A stretch of 64,000 nucleotides of DNA from NCBI GenBank assembly GCA_949296075.1, contig CASFNG010000007.1, forward strand, positions 124,001 to 188,000. The letters run 5' to 3'. The stretch is from an uncultured Parabacteroides sp. (GTDB lineage: Bacteria; Bacteroidota; Bacteroidia; Bacteroidales; Tannerellaceae). A program made the position numbers and the translations under genes. How positions within the stretch are numbered: the stretch's first letter is position 1; the number at the start of each line of letters is the position of its first letter. The notes below the pieces were generated by a model. It searched no databases. It was not told the DNA's origin and worked only from the letters and a program-made list of their open reading frames with translations. Positions 36,478-47,218 of this stretch are shown here, piece by piece.

Positions 36478-36837
36478 TCAATAGCCGGGATTCTGTTCCA
36501 ACAGGTTATTCGCTCCCATTACGCTATAATGAATCGGGAAACGGTTGAGGTTCGGATCTTTTTTCGCCTTATGATCCCACCAATCCTCCGTGACGTAAGC
36601 GTTCCAACGCACCAAATCCGTACGGCGACGCCCCTCATTCAGAAACTCTAACTTCCACTCTTTCAGCATACGATACTTATCCAAATTGGCGGCGGTCACG
36701 GGATCTGGGTCAATTCCGTCAGCGAAATAGCGTTTACGCACCTTATTAATCAATTCGGCCGCCCCCTGCTTGTCGCCCATACGCATCTTGCATTCCGCCA
36801 ACGTATAATAAATCTCCGTCAGACGGATCGCAGTTAG
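36478..36837 (-). pseudogene. SusD/RagB C-terminal remnant
   Basis: About 117 codons match the end of SusD proteins: 'IRLTEIYYTLAECKMRMGDKQGAAELINKVRKRYF', 'MLKEWKLEFLNEGRRRTDLVRW' and the final 'NNLLEQNPGY'. All N-terminal parts, the signal peptide and the susC partner are missing. The open frame continues upstream to an ATG at 36897, but those residues come from the ferritin terminator sequence, not from SusD. The break is near 36838. This is the relic of a utilisation locus removed by a deletion or insertion event. Confidence 0.8.
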
Positions 36838-36855
36838 GCAAGAAGCGACAAGCCA

Positions 36856-36894
36856 TAAAAAAGACACCTTGGCAAGTTGATTACCAAGGTGTCT
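36856..36894 (-). terminator. Ferritin terminator
   Basis: An 11-bp perfect stem (36862-36872 with 36884-36894) is followed on the minus strand by T6 and lies 53 bases after the ferritin stop. Confidence 0.85.
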
Positions 36895-36947
36895 CATTCA
36901 AATAATAAGTTCGTCCTTACGGGAGGTGGTAAATCCTGCCCGCTCGC

Positions 36948-37430
36948 TTATCTCTTACCCAATCTGTGATCCAAGATGCCCACATGGCACTCGCCATAGT
37001 GCTTCAGCTGCTCCACGATATTCTTCGCGGTGGACTCCTCCTCTACCTGCTCACGAACGAAAGCGAACAGGAAGTCGCGGCTGGCGTGATCCTTATCCGC
37101 CTCGGCGATGTTGACCATCTTGTCGATCTCCTCGGAAACATGGCACTCATGCTTGTAAACGTGCTCGAATACCTCCAGCGCGCTACCCCAGCCTGTCGGA
37201 ACCACGTTGACCTGGCCGATCGTGATGTCACCACCGCGATCCAGCGTATAGTCGATCAACTTATGAGCATGCTCCAATTCCTCGTTCGCCTGCAATTTCA
37301 TCCAATGAGCGAAACCGTTCAATCCCTCTTTCTGGAAATAAACCGCCATCGAGAGATACAAATTCGAAGACCACATCTCCGCGTTAACCTGAGCGTTGAA
37401 CGCCTCTGATAATTCCTTACTTAAGATCAT
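36948..37430 (-). CDS. ftnA: Ferritin (non-heme)
   Basis: The product is 160 residues. It is a four-helix bundle with ferroxidase ligands E17 ('VNAEMWSSNLYLSMA'), E50 and H53 ('ANEELEHAHKL'), and a later Glu/Gln set in 'HECHVSEEIDKMV' and 'REQVEEEST'. It stores iron as a 24-mer and consumes ferrous iron with oxygen or peroxide. In Bacteroidales such genes respond to oxygen and peroxide. Only a plain -7 box is visible here. Confidence 0.94.
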   Translation of the reverse strand: MILSKELSEAFNAQVNAEMWSSNLYLSMAVYFQKEGLNGFAHWMKLQANEELEHAHKLIDYTLDRGGDITIGQVNVVPTGWGSALEVFEHVYKHECHVSEEIDKMVNIAEADKDHASRDFLFAFVREQVEEESTAKNIVEQLKHYGECHVGILDHRLGKR

Positions 37431-37485
37431 AACACTATTTTGTTTTACCTAAAAAATTAAACATTCTTCTATACTGTTCTTCTCG

Positions 37486-37493
37486 CGAAGATA
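37486..37493 (-). promoter_or_regulatory. Promoter -7 element of ferritin
   Basis: TATCTTCG on the minus strand, one base from consensus, 55 bases before the ATG. Confidence 0.4.
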
Positions 37494-37503
37494 ACGAAAA
37501 GAA

Positions 37504-37520
37504 AGCGTGACTATCACGCT
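37504..37520 (-). terminator. Terminator of the GH92 gene
   Basis: A 7-bp perfect stem AGCGTGA/TCACGCT around a 3-base loop is followed on the minus strand by TTCTTTTC. It also has T-rich sequence on the other side. Confidence 0.65.
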
Positions 37521-37627
37521 CTCCCCTTCTTTTTTTGCCTGTCAAAGAGTTAAAATCTATTCATTTCCCGAGAGTCAAGGGCTAAGGATTCCATTCCGTT
37601 GCCTCAAAGGAGACGACGATACAGCGC

Positions 37628-39838
37628 TCAATACCAGACCTGCCCCGGACGACTGCCCATCTCAAACTCCAGTGTCGCCCCAGACATGATCTGCCCATGC
37701 GTGATATAGCTCTTGTCGTAGGGTTTCCCATCGAGTTTTACCGACTGGATATAGATATTCCCGGGGCTCACCCCCGTCGCTTTCACCGTGAACGTCTTGC
37801 CGTTCGCCAACCGCATCCGCACCTCGGGAAAGAGCGGAGTACCGATCTCATAGCGTCCACTGACCGGATCGACCGGGTAGAAGCCCATCGCGCTGAACAC
37901 GAACCAGGCCGACATCTGCCCGCAATCCTCGTTGCCGCAAATGCCATCGGGAGCGTTCTTATAGAGATCATGCAGCACCTGCGCCACGTATTCCTGCGTC
38001 TTCCACGGCTGGCGTACCTTATTATACAGATAGATCACATGATGGCTCGGCTCATTGCCATGCGCGTACTGCCCGATCATGCCGGTACTGAAGATCGGCA
38101 GCTCCTCGTCGGCGGAGGTATAGGTGAACATACTATCGAGTTTCTGGACGAAACGCTCCTCTCCCCCTACCAAGCCGATCAAGCCGTCTATGTCGTGCGG
38201 CACCGACCAGAGGTATTGCCAGGCGTTGCTCTCACAAATATCCTCGGTATAAGTAGCCGCGTCGAACGGGGTGACGAAATTTCCCTTCTCGTCGCGCGAT
38301 TGCATGAAGCCCGTCTCAGGGTTGAACACGTTCCGGTAATTACGCGCCCGTTTGTCAAACTCCTCGGCGATCTCCCGCTTGCCCATCTTCTCCGCCATGC
38401 GGGCGATGCAATAATCGTCGTAAGCATACTCCAAGGTCTTCGAGAGCGACCAGCTCTCCCACTTCTTCGGATCGCTGAAGGCCGGCACGTAACCCAGCTC
38501 CTTATACAGACCTATCCCCCGGTAATCATCGCGGTTGGCGGTAGCCACGCAAGCCTCCAGCGCCTTTTCCGCGTCAAAAGAGCCGATCCCCTTCAGGTAA
38601 GCGTCCACGATGACCGGCACGGCATGATAACCGATCATCATGTTCGTCTCGTGCCCATACAGATTCCAAAGAGGAAGCGCCCCGCTCTGCTCATAAAAGT
38701 GGAGGAAACATTGGATCATGTCGCCCACCCTTTCCGGTTCCGTATAGGTAAACAGCGGATGCGAGGCCCGGAAGGTATCCCACAGGGAGAAGGTCGAATA
38801 ATTCGTCCAGCCCTCCGCCCGGTGGATCTGGTTGTCCGGTCCATAATAGGAGCCATCCACGTCACTATAAATCGTCGGGGCGAGCATCGTATGATACAAG
38901 GCGGTATAGAACTTCACTCGGTCGTCCGCTTCACCTCTCTGTACCTCGATAGCAGAAAGTTGCCTGTTCCAGTTGGCCTCCGCCTCGGCGCGGTACCTGT
39001 CGAAATCATCCGTAGGCACCTCGGCGGCCAGGTTCCTCTCCGCCCCCTCCATGCTCACGCCAGAGAGCGCCGTATTCACCAAGATCCGCTCGCCCTGTTT
39101 CGTATCGAAATCGAAGCGGGTCACGTATGCCGTCCCGATCCTCCCTTTATCCTTCAGACTGATCGCGGTCGTATCCAACTGACAGCCCGTGAAAGGACGG
39201 GAGAAGCGGGTATAGAAATAGACGTGCTGATCGGGCGACCATCCTTGCGAAAAGCGATAGCCCCGGATCGTCACGGAATCGACCACCTCGATGTACGAGT
39301 CCAAGGTGAAGTCCCAATTCATCGCCTTCCTCAGGTTCAAGAAGATAGATGCCTCCCCCTCCGGGAAGGTATAACGCTGGATGCCACATCGCTCCGTGGC
39401 GGTCAGTTCCACGTCAATATCATAATCGCTCAAGCGCACCCGGTAATAGCCCGCCGAGGCCTCCTCATCATCGTGAGAGAAGGAGGAATAGATCCCCAAC
39501 GGCGGTTCCGCCTCCTTATAAGGCCGCATCACCGGCATGAAGGAGATGTCGTACAAATCGCCGGCACCCGTTCCCGAGAGGTGCGTATGGCTGAAACCTG
39601 CGATCGTGGAATCGGGGTAAAAATAACCGGCTATCCGATCCCATCCCGGCAATCCGTTATCCGGGCTCAGCTGCACCATCCCGAAAGGGACCTGCGCCCC
39701 CGGGTAGGTGTTCCCCGTAAAATCGGTACCGATCAAAGGATTCACGCATCGCGCGTAGTCCGCTGTCTCCACTTTCTTTCCAGGCGAACAGGCGATCAAG
39801 GCCAGTAGGGGAAACGCCCATAATGTTTTATATCTCAT
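37628..39838 (-). CDS. GH92 family glycoside hydrolase (alpha-mannosidase) lipoprotein
   Basis: The product is 736 residues with lipoprotein signal 'LLALIACSPGKK' (Cys 18). GH92 hallmarks are 'VNPLIGTDFTGNTYPGAQVPFGMVQLSPDNG', 'GFSHTHLSGTGAGDLYDISFMP', 'WDTFRASHPLFT', 'GNEPSHHVIYLYN' and 'CGNEDCGQMSAWFVFSAMGFYPVDPVSGRYEIGTPLF', where the calcium- and acid-bearing residues lie. The family removes alpha-mannose with inversion, using calcium. The linkage preference cannot be read. It stands alone, without SusC/SusD or other glycosidases, next to the remnant of a lost PUL. Confidence 0.93.
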   Translation of the reverse strand: MRYKTLWAFPLLALIACSPGKKVETADYARCVNPLIGTDFTGNTYPGAQVPFGMVQLSPDNGLPGWDRIAGYFYPDSTIAGFSHTHLSGTGAGDLYDISFMPVMRPYKEAEPPLGIYSSFSHDDEEASAGYYRVRLSDYDIDVELTATERCGIQRYTFPEGEASIFLNLRKAMNWDFTLDSYIEVVDSVTIRGYRFSQGWSPDQHVYFYTRFSRPFTGCQLDTTAISLKDKGRIGTAYVTRFDFDTKQGERILVNTALSGVSMEGAERNLAAEVPTDDFDRYRAEAEANWNRQLSAIEVQRGEADDRVKFYTALYHTMLAPTIYSDVDGSYYGPDNQIHRAEGWTNYSTFSLWDTFRASHPLFTYTEPERVGDMIQCFLHFYEQSGALPLWNLYGHETNMMIGYHAVPVIVDAYLKGIGSFDAEKALEACVATANRDDYRGIGLYKELGYVPAFSDPKKWESWSLSKTLEYAYDDYCIARMAEKMGKREIAEEFDKRARNYRNVFNPETGFMQSRDEKGNFVTPFDAATYTEDICESNAWQYLWSVPHDIDGLIGLVGGEERFVQKLDSMFTYTSADEELPIFSTGMIGQYAHGNEPSHHVIYLYNKVRQPWKTQEYVAQVLHDLYKNAPDGICGNEDCGQMSAWFVFSAMGFYPVDPVSGRYEIGTPLFPEVRMRLANGKTFTVKATGVSPGNIYIQSVKLDGKPYDKSYITHGQIMSGATLEFEMGSRPGQVWY

Positions 39839-39879
39839 ATCAAATCATTTATTTTAGATCTTTAGGGGATCGCTCCAAG

Positions 39880-39909
39880 CAAAGATAACATCTTTCCGCC
39901 GATTTCCAA
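39880..39909 (-). promoter_or_regulatory. Promoter of the GH92 gene
   Basis: TTG (39907-39909), 19 bases, TATCTTTG (39880-39887) on the minus strand is a full consensus match. Confidence 0.7.
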
Positions 39910-39998
39910 CCATCCCCTTTGCGTATCAACCGAAAGAGGAGGCGGATGATCGCGAAAAAACAGGAGCGGCTTTTCTCCTAAACTTGGTGGTCTTTCGT

Positions 39999-40006
39999 AT
40001 ATTTGC
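39999..40006 (+). promoter_or_regulatory. Promoter -7 element of ogt
   Basis: TATATTTG, an exact match, lies 30 bases before the ATG. Confidence 0.5.
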
Positions 40007-40036
40007 CGGTGTAGTTTTTTCACCTCATCAATATCT

Positions 40037-40606
40037 ATGGAAAAATCCGGGGACGAGCTTTATCAAACGACTAATCCAATCTATATCACTTGGCATCAAA
40101 CGCCTTGCGGCACGATACTGTTGGGGGATCTCGATGGGGCGCTATGCCTGTGCGACTGGCCCGGGGAGCCTCGCCGCTCCCGTATCGACCGCCGTATACA
40201 GAAAGCGTTCAACGCTCGATACGTGGAGAGAATCACCCCCTTGCTACGGCAGGCTATCGAACAATTGGACGCCTATTTCGCCCGCGAGCGGACGACGTTC
40301 GACCTTCCCTTGCGGTTCGCGGGGACCGACTTCCAGCGATCGGTCTGGCATGCTCTTTTGGAAATTCCCTACGGGGCGACAATCTCCTACGAAGAGCTGG
40401 CACAGCGATTGGGCAATCCGCGGGCGGTACGGGCGGTGGCTTCCGCTAATGGGGCGAACCCGATCGCTATATTCGTGCCTTGCCACCGGGTGATCGGCAA
40501 GGATCACCGACTGACAGGCTACGCCGGAGGGCTCACGGCCAAGGCTATATTGCTGGATTTAGAAAAAGGACAGAGTCTCTCACAAGCGGGATCGGGTGCG
40601 CATTAA
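40037..40606 (+). CDS. ogt: Methylated-DNA--protein-cysteine methyltransferase
   Basis: The product is 189 residues. It repairs O6-alkylguanine by transferring the alkyl group to its own C149 in the motif 'IFVPCHRVIG'. The DNA-binding helix-turn-helix part ('GATISYEELAQRLGNPRAVRAVASANGANPIA') precedes it. There is no Ada-type N-terminal regulatory domain. The stop overlaps that of the convergent transporter gene by 4 bases. Confidence 0.93.
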   Translation: MEKSGDELYQTTNPIYITWHQTPCGTILLGDLDGALCLCDWPGEPRRSRIDRRIQKAFNARYVERITPLLRQAIEQLDAYFARERTTFDLPLRFAGTDFQRSVWHALLEIPYGATISYEELAQRLGNPRAVRAVASANGANPIAIFVPCHRVIGKDHRLTGYAGGLTAKAILLDLEKGQSLSQAGSGAH

Positions 40607-41571
40607 GCGGAGGTAGCCAACTCCCGTTCCTCTTTCTTCCGCTTCTTCCACAGCTGGTAGCTGTTGATGATGTTCTGCCAGAGTACATAGCTGCCGGGAG
40701 CTACCGACGAGAGCGGATTCAGATAGGTATAGGCCATCCAGATGGCGAGCACCGTATTCTTCTGCCCTAAGGCTTGCCCGGCGCTGATGCGGTCGTTATA
40801 GCGTGTACCGATACGCTTCCCGTAATAGAATTGGAACGCACAGGTAATCAAACCGCCCAAGGCGATCAGGATCTCCACATAGACATCCGCTGAGCTATTC
40901 ACCAACGAACGCACGGTCTGCCCTGTCACGATCGCCAAGGCGACCGCCCAAAGGTAAAAAGCGAGATCCTTGAACCCCGCCAACAACCGATGGACAGCGG
41001 GCATGAACCTCCGGAAAAACAGGGCAAGGAAGAAAGGGAATAGCAATAGGGGGAATACCTTCCCCAAGATCATCAGGAAAGCCGCGAAAAAAGTCAGGCC
41101 GGCATGAGGCTCCACGAGCGGGAAAACCAAAGGAACCACGGTAGCCGCCAGCAGGTTGGAGAACAGGGTATAGGTAGTCAGGCTCGACGCGCTTCCCCCT
41201 AACTTCCCGGTAATGACAGCCGCGGCCGTGGCAGTTGGGCAAATCAGGCAGACCATCGCCCCCTCGAACACCTCGCGGTATTCCTCGCTCATCGGGAGCC
41301 AGAGCAACAAGGCGGCAAGCAACAGGCTCGATCCCAACTGAATCAGCAATAACCAGCCATGCCACGGGCAGGGCATCAGCTCGCGGAGGGAGATCTTGCA
41401 GAAGGTCAGGAGCAATTGGGCGAAAATCAAGAGGGGAGTGAGGTAGGCGATCAACGTGAACATGAAGGGCTTGGTGGGTGCCAGTAAAGAGACATTGGCA
41501 AACAGGAAATAACCGATAGCCCCGGCGCACATGGAGATCGGGAGCGTCCACGTCTTAAAGAACTTCAACAT
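40603..41571 (-). CDS. BASS family (bile acid:Na+ symporter-like) transporter
   Basis: The product has 322 residues from the ATG at 41571 and is very hydrophobic, with about nine or ten membrane helices. It carries the helix-breaking 'CLICPTATAAAVITGKLGGSASSLTTYTLFSNLLAA' segment that is typical of the BASS fold, and the matching C-terminal crossing 'ISAGQALGQKNTVLAIWMAYTYLNP'. Substrates of this family include organic anions and are unknown here. A start at 41601 is less likely because the -7-like box lies there (41599-41606). Confidence 0.82.
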   Translation of the reverse strand: MLKFFKTWTLPISMCAGAIGYFLFANVSLLAPTKPFMFTLIAYLTPLLIFAQLLLTFCKISLRELMPCPWHGWLLLIQLGSSLLLAALLLWLPMSEEYREVFEGAMVCLICPTATAAAVITGKLGGSASSLTTYTLFSNLLAATVVPLVFPLVEPHAGLTFFAAFLMILGKVFPLLLFPFFLALFFRRFMPAVHRLLAGFKDLAFYLWAVALAIVTGQTVRSLVNSSADVYVEILIALGGLITCAFQFYYGKRIGTRYNDRISAGQALGQKNTVLAIWMAYTYLNPLSSVAPGSYVLWQNIINSYQLWKKRKKEERELATSA

Positions 41572-41598
41572 AACTTCAATCCTTTGTATTTCGGGCTG

Positions 41599-41606
41599 CA
41601 AAGTAA
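41599..41606 (-). promoter_or_regulatory. Promoter -7-like element of the BASS gene
   Basis: TTACTTTG on the minus strand differs from TAnnTTTG at the second base, 27 bases before the ATG. Confidence 0.35.
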
Positions 41607-41649
41607 TAGCATTCCGATGAAAGAGACAAGAAAGATCTCCCGATTCGAC

Positions 41650-41688
41650 AAAAAAGGAAGGAGGGTAAGGGAATAATCCCTGCCCTCC
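41650..41688 (-). terminator. Terminator of rhaT
   Basis: An imperfect 12-13 bp stem (41660-41672 with 41677-41688) rich in G-C is followed on the minus strand by TTCCTTTTTT. Confidence 0.75.
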
Positions 41689-41721
41689 CCTATAAATTGA
41701 GATCCAATGGATAGCTACTCC

Positions 41722-42756
41722 TTAGCCCAGCAATTGGGGTAAGAAAGAGGAGACGATCAGCACGACCAACCCAACCACCAGCACGGTGATCGTCTTCGCG
41801 GAACATCCTTTCCACTCCTTCAGGATGATTCCCCATACGTTCGAGAAGACAACATTGAGCGCCATCAAGATACAGAACGCGAAGGTCAGCAGTGTTTGCG
41901 AGCCTGACAGGAACCCTTTGCCCAAGGCCAATCCGAAGAACTGGCTGTACCAGAGCACGCCCGCCAACATACAAAAGAGCAGGTTATTGCCCCATACCTC
42001 CCGCTTGCCGTAATCCCCCCAAGTACGGTTCGCCCGGTTCTGGTAGAGGCAATAGACGGCGTTGGTCGCGAAGCCTCCCAAGGTAACCAAGAAGGTGGCG
42101 GGCAGTGTCTTGAACAGGGCATCCGAAGCCTCGAAATGCAAGGAGGATCCAAACTCCAGACCGACATTGAAACAGCCACTCATGAGGCCGGCCAGCACGG
42201 CGATCACGATCCCTTTAGGGAAATTGAAGTCCTTCACGGCCTCTCGCTGCTCCTCCTCGCTCAGACCTCTCGACTTCATGCTACCGGCCACCCCGATGAT
42301 CGCGATACCCACGAGCGTGACCGCGACACCAATCAGCACCGCGGCGGTCAACTTCTCCAGATGTCCCGCCTCGGGATAGAACACATGGAGCATTACCGGC
42401 GCTAAGATCGTCCCTAAGCCGGCACAAGTGCCCAAAGCTACGCTCTGCCCCAGCGCGATTCCCAAGTAACGCATGGAAAGGCCGAAGGTCAATCCGCCTA
42501 CGCCCCAAAGCATCCCGAAGAAGAGGGTCAGAAGGATGTCCAAGGCATGAGAACCCACGAATAACTCGCTTAAGGTATGTCCGGCAGGTACCGCCAGCAA
42601 AGCGCCCAAGAACGGGAACACGAGCCAAGCGAATACGCCCTGGACCAGCCAATAAGTCTCCCAACTCCAGTTTTTTATCTTGTTGATAGGCACATAACTA
42701 CTTGATTGGCAAAACGCTCCTACCGCGATAATCAACAATCCGATTACGATTTCCAT
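41722..42756 (-). CDS. rhaT: L-rhamnose/H+ symporter family protein
   Basis: The product has 344 residues from the ATG at 42756. It belongs to the drug/metabolite superfamily and has about ten membrane helices. RhaT features: 'GAFCQSSSYVPINKIKNWSWETYWLVQGVFAWLVFPFLGALLA', 'LFGMLWGVGGLTFGLSMRYLGIALGQSVALGTCAGLGTI' and 'LLFCMLAGVLWYSQFFGLALGKGFLS'. The classical transporter takes up L-rhamnose with a proton. No rha catabolic genes are near, so the true substrate could differ. Confidence 0.85.
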   Translation of the reverse strand: MEIVIGLLIIAVGAFCQSSSYVPINKIKNWSWETYWLVQGVFAWLVFPFLGALLAVPAGHTLSELFVGSHALDILLTLFFGMLWGVGGLTFGLSMRYLGIALGQSVALGTCAGLGTILAPVMLHVFYPEAGHLEKLTAAVLIGVAVTLVGIAIIGVAGSMKSRGLSEEEQREAVKDFNFPKGIVIAVLAGLMSGCFNVGLEFGSSLHFEASDALFKTLPATFLVTLGGFATNAVYCLYQNRANRTWGDYGKREVWGNNLLFCMLAGVLWYSQFFGLALGKGFLSGSQTLLTFAFCILMALNVVFSNVWGIILKEWKGCSAKTITVLVVGLVVLIVSSFLPQLLG

Positions 42757-42879
42757 GCTTTTCTCTCCTCCAAAATTCAACAGGAAGATAGGCCGCATAA
42801 GGCATGGACGACTGCCTCAGCACCTATGTCTCCTCTATCCGTTTTAAGATTAACTGTATATGATTTGATCGTCCACGTA

Positions 42880-42887
42880 CAAAACTA
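42880..42887 (-). promoter_or_regulatory. Promoter -7 element of rhaT
   Basis: TAGTTTTG on the minus strand matches TAnnTTTG. It gives a leader of about 120 bases. Confidence 0.4.
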
Positions 42888-43012
42888 TTCATTAATTTCC
42901 ATATATGCTCACCTCTCGCCCCTCTTTTAACGCATCCTATTGACAAAAAAACACGATTTTCCCCTACCAGCAGGCAGAACGACACCTTCTCCAATCGATC
43001 CTGGCCTATGTC

Positions 43013-43049
43013 CACAAAAAAACGGGTGTATCACAATGATACACCCGTT
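43013..43049 (-). terminator. Terminator of the NagB/PIG-L gene
   Basis: A 13-bp perfect stem (43021-43033 with 43037-43049), loop CAA, is followed on the minus strand by a T-run. Confidence 0.9.
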
Positions 43050-43077
43050 TCTTCTATTTATTATACTTTCCCTTCGC

Positions 43078-45063
43078 TTATCGCAGAGGTCTGTATTGTA
43101 CGAAAGCCTCGATCGCCTCGTAAGAAGCCAAACCTAACTGGCGATAGAGCTCAGCTGTCGCCCGATTGCGATCTTCCGCCCGTTGCCAAAAGAGACGTTC
43201 GTCATCTCCTAAATAAGGAGCGCTCTCCGCTTGCGATTGATGCTTCAAGATCGCATTCCGTTTGAAGCGCAATTCCTCCGGACTGATAGGAACAGCCATC
43301 TCGATATGGTCCATCTCCCACTCGGCCCATGCGCCGCGATACATCCAAACCCGGCAGTTCTTCATCCATTCCTCGTCCTTCACCTCGTCGATAGCGGCAA
43401 GCACGGCATCCAAACATACCTTATGTGTCCCGTGAGGGTCAGCCAAGTCGCCAGCCACGAACATCTCGTCTGGCTTGATCTCTAACAACAAGTTTTTCAC
43501 GATGTCCTTATCCACGTCGCTCAACTCGTTCTTTTTTACCTGGCCTGTCTCATAGAACGGAAGATCCAAGAAGTGGACGTGATCATCCTTCACGCCTGAA
43601 TAACGGCAGCCATGACGAGCCTCTTCCCGACGGATCGTACCCTTCATGAAAAGCACGTCCTTTCTTTCGGGCTCTCCGTTCTCCACTTTCTCGTAACGCA
43701 GGTAATTAATGATCTCCAAAGCCTTGTCCTTCACGGCGGAATCTGGGGAGTACTTATCGCATACGTCACGCAGATACTCGCAATAGCGGATCACCTCCTC
43801 ATCGCCCACCGCAATATTTCCGGAGGTTTCATAAGCGACGTGTACGTCATGATGCTGGTCGCACAAACGACGCAACGTGCCACCCATCGAGATCACATCA
43901 TCATCCGGGTGCGGACTGAACACGATCACTTTCTTCGGATATGGGGTAGCTCGTTCCGGACGGTTGGAATCGTCCGCATTAGGCTTACCACCCGGCCAAC
44001 CGGTGATGGTATGCTGAATATCATTAAATATCTTGATATTTACATTATATGCGGAACCATACAGAGCAAGCAGCTCTCCCAAACCATGTTCACTATAATC
44101 CTTATTCGTCAATTTCAGGATGGGTTTGTTCGTCAGCTGGCACAACCAGACGATCGCACGGCGGATGAGTTTATTATCCCACTCACAACTGGTCACTAAC
44201 CAGGGATGACTGATACGGGTCAAGTCGTAAGCGGCGGAAAGGTCGATCACGACTTTAGCGTTCGGGTGGTTCTGCAAATAGCTGGATGGCACAGCATCAT
44301 TCGCCTTATCCTCCACGGTCTTAGCGATCACGCTCGCCTTATCCTCGCCCCAAGCGATCAATATGACCTGACGGGCGTTCATCATCGTAGAGATCCCCAT
44401 CGTAATGATACCTGCCGGGACATTCTCCTGCGAGGCGAACGTACGAGCTGCCTCTTTCCGTGAAGCGCCTTCCAGCAAGACCATACGCATCCGCGAGCTA
44501 ACCGAGGTACCTGCCGCATTAAACATGATGTTGCTGGAATTTCCGATCCCCAACAACAAGCAATCGATACCTCCGACAGCCTGGATCTGCTCCTCATACT
44601 GCCGGCAATAATCGATGATGGCATCCTTGGGCATACAGCCATCCGGACAATGGATATTAGAAGGATCTATATCCACATGGTCGAACAACTCCGCCTTCAG
44701 GCTCGCGAAATTACCGGAACTGGGATTGCTAAGCGGATAAAACTCATACTCCACGAAAGCGATCACGTTACGGAAGCTCAACTTCTCCTCCTTGTGCATA
44801 CGGATAAGCTCCTTATAGACACTCAACGGAGAGCGACCACCCGGCAAAGCGATCACGAATGACTTCCCGAGTTCCTGCTTCTTACGGATTTGCGTGGCGA
44901 TCTCTCTCGCGACAGCCACCGAACCCTCTTCCGCAGATTCATAAATGTTCGTAGGGATCTTCTCCAAACGAGTCAGAACAGAATGCTCAAAGGCATTCTC
45001 CGGACGGTAATACCGTAAAGGTATGCGCGTCAAGGTGATTTGAGAACTAAGGTTCTTTTTCAT
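43078..45063 (-). CDS. NagB-like / PIG-L deacetylase fusion protein
   Basis: The product is 661 residues in two parts. Residues 40-330 have the fold of glucosamine-6-phosphate deaminase ('SFVIALPGGRSPLSVYKELIR', 'FDHVDIDPSNIHCPDG'). All four key positions of E. coli NagB are replaced: D72 by V104, D141 by S176, H143 by N178 and E148 by A183. Residues 375-661 form a PIG-L-type deacetylase with the intact zinc motif H385-P-D-D ('SPHPDDDVISMGG') and a later 'DPHGTHK'. The protein is often annotated nagB, but deaminase activity is unlikely. Deacetylation of an N-acetyl sugar is more plausible, with the NagB part as a binding or regulatory domain. It is preceded 93 bases upstream by an ABC-F gene on the same strand. 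Confidence 0.9.
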   Translation of the reverse strand: MKKNLSSQITLTRIPLRYYRPENAFEHSVLTRLEKIPTNIYESAEEGSVAVAREIATQIRKKQELGKSFVIALPGGRSPLSVYKELIRMHKEEKLSFRNVIAFVEYEFYPLSNPSSGNFASLKAELFDHVDIDPSNIHCPDGCMPKDAIIDYCRQYEEQIQAVGGIDCLLLGIGNSSNIMFNAAGTSVSSRMRMVLLEGASRKEAARTFASQENVPAGIITMGISTMMNARQVILIAWGEDKASVIAKTVEDKANDAVPSSYLQNHPNAKVVIDLSAAYDLTRISHPWLVTSCEWDNKLIRRAIVWLCQLTNKPILKLTNKDYSEHGLGELLALYGSAYNVNIKIFNDIQHTITGWPGGKPNADDSNRPERATPYPKKVIVFSPHPDDDVISMGGTLRRLCDQHHDVHVAYETSGNIAVGDEEVIRYCEYLRDVCDKYSPDSAVKDKALEIINYLRYEKVENGEPERKDVLFMKGTIRREEARHGCRYSGVKDDHVHFLDLPFYETGQVKKNELSDVDKDIVKNLLLEIKPDEMFVAGDLADPHGTHKVCLDAVLAAIDEVKDEEWMKNCRVWMYRGAWAEWEMDHIEMAVPISPEELRFKRNAILKHQSQAESAPYLGDDERLFWQRAEDRNRATAELYRQLGLASYEAIEAFVQYRPLR

Positions 45064-45100
45064 GTAATGATTGATTTAAATTACCTATTTTCTTGAATCG

Positions 45101-45108
45101 CAAATATA
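45101..45108 (-). promoter_or_regulatory. Promoter -7 element of the NagB/PIG-L gene
   Basis: TATATTTG on the minus strand, 37 bases before the ATG, is an exact TAnnTTTG match. Confidence 0.5.
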
Positions 45109-45156
45109 GCGAAAATACTCAATCATTCTCATCTACAAAGCCAAGTATTATTTTAC

Positions 45157-47100
<1,944 letters not shown>

Positions 47101-47122
47101 ACCATCTTTGTTTTACTGACCG

Positions 47123-47130
47123 CGAAGATA
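47123..47130 (-). promoter_or_regulatory. Promoter -7 element of the ABC-F gene
   Basis: TATCTTCG on the minus strand lies 22 bases before the ATG, one base from consensus. Confidence 0.4.
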
Positions 47131-47165
47131 CGAATAAATCAGGATTCCGCGCCCCTATCTATACA

Positions 47166-47197
47166 GCAGGGGCGAAGCCGTCCGGCCTCGCCCCTGC
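47166..47197 (-). terminator. GC-rich hairpin after the fimbrillin-like gene
   Basis: A 15-bp stem with one mismatch and a 2-base gap between arms lies 22 bases after the stop. No T-run follows, so termination is uncertain. Confidence 0.5.
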
Positions 47198-47218
47198 TAT
47201 CATTTATCATCAGGTTAT

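Larger units (their letters stand above)
42757..43077. other. Intergenic region between rhaT and the NagB/PIG-L gene
   Basis: It contains a possible rhaT -7 box (42880-42887) and the NagB/PIG-L terminator (43013-43049). No gene is seen. Confidence 0.5.

Noticed and set aside
37697-39808. A 703-codon plus-strand frame opposite the GH92 gene
   Set aside because: It is unusually long but antisense to a clear GH92 protein with signal peptide and promoter, and no motif is visible in it.
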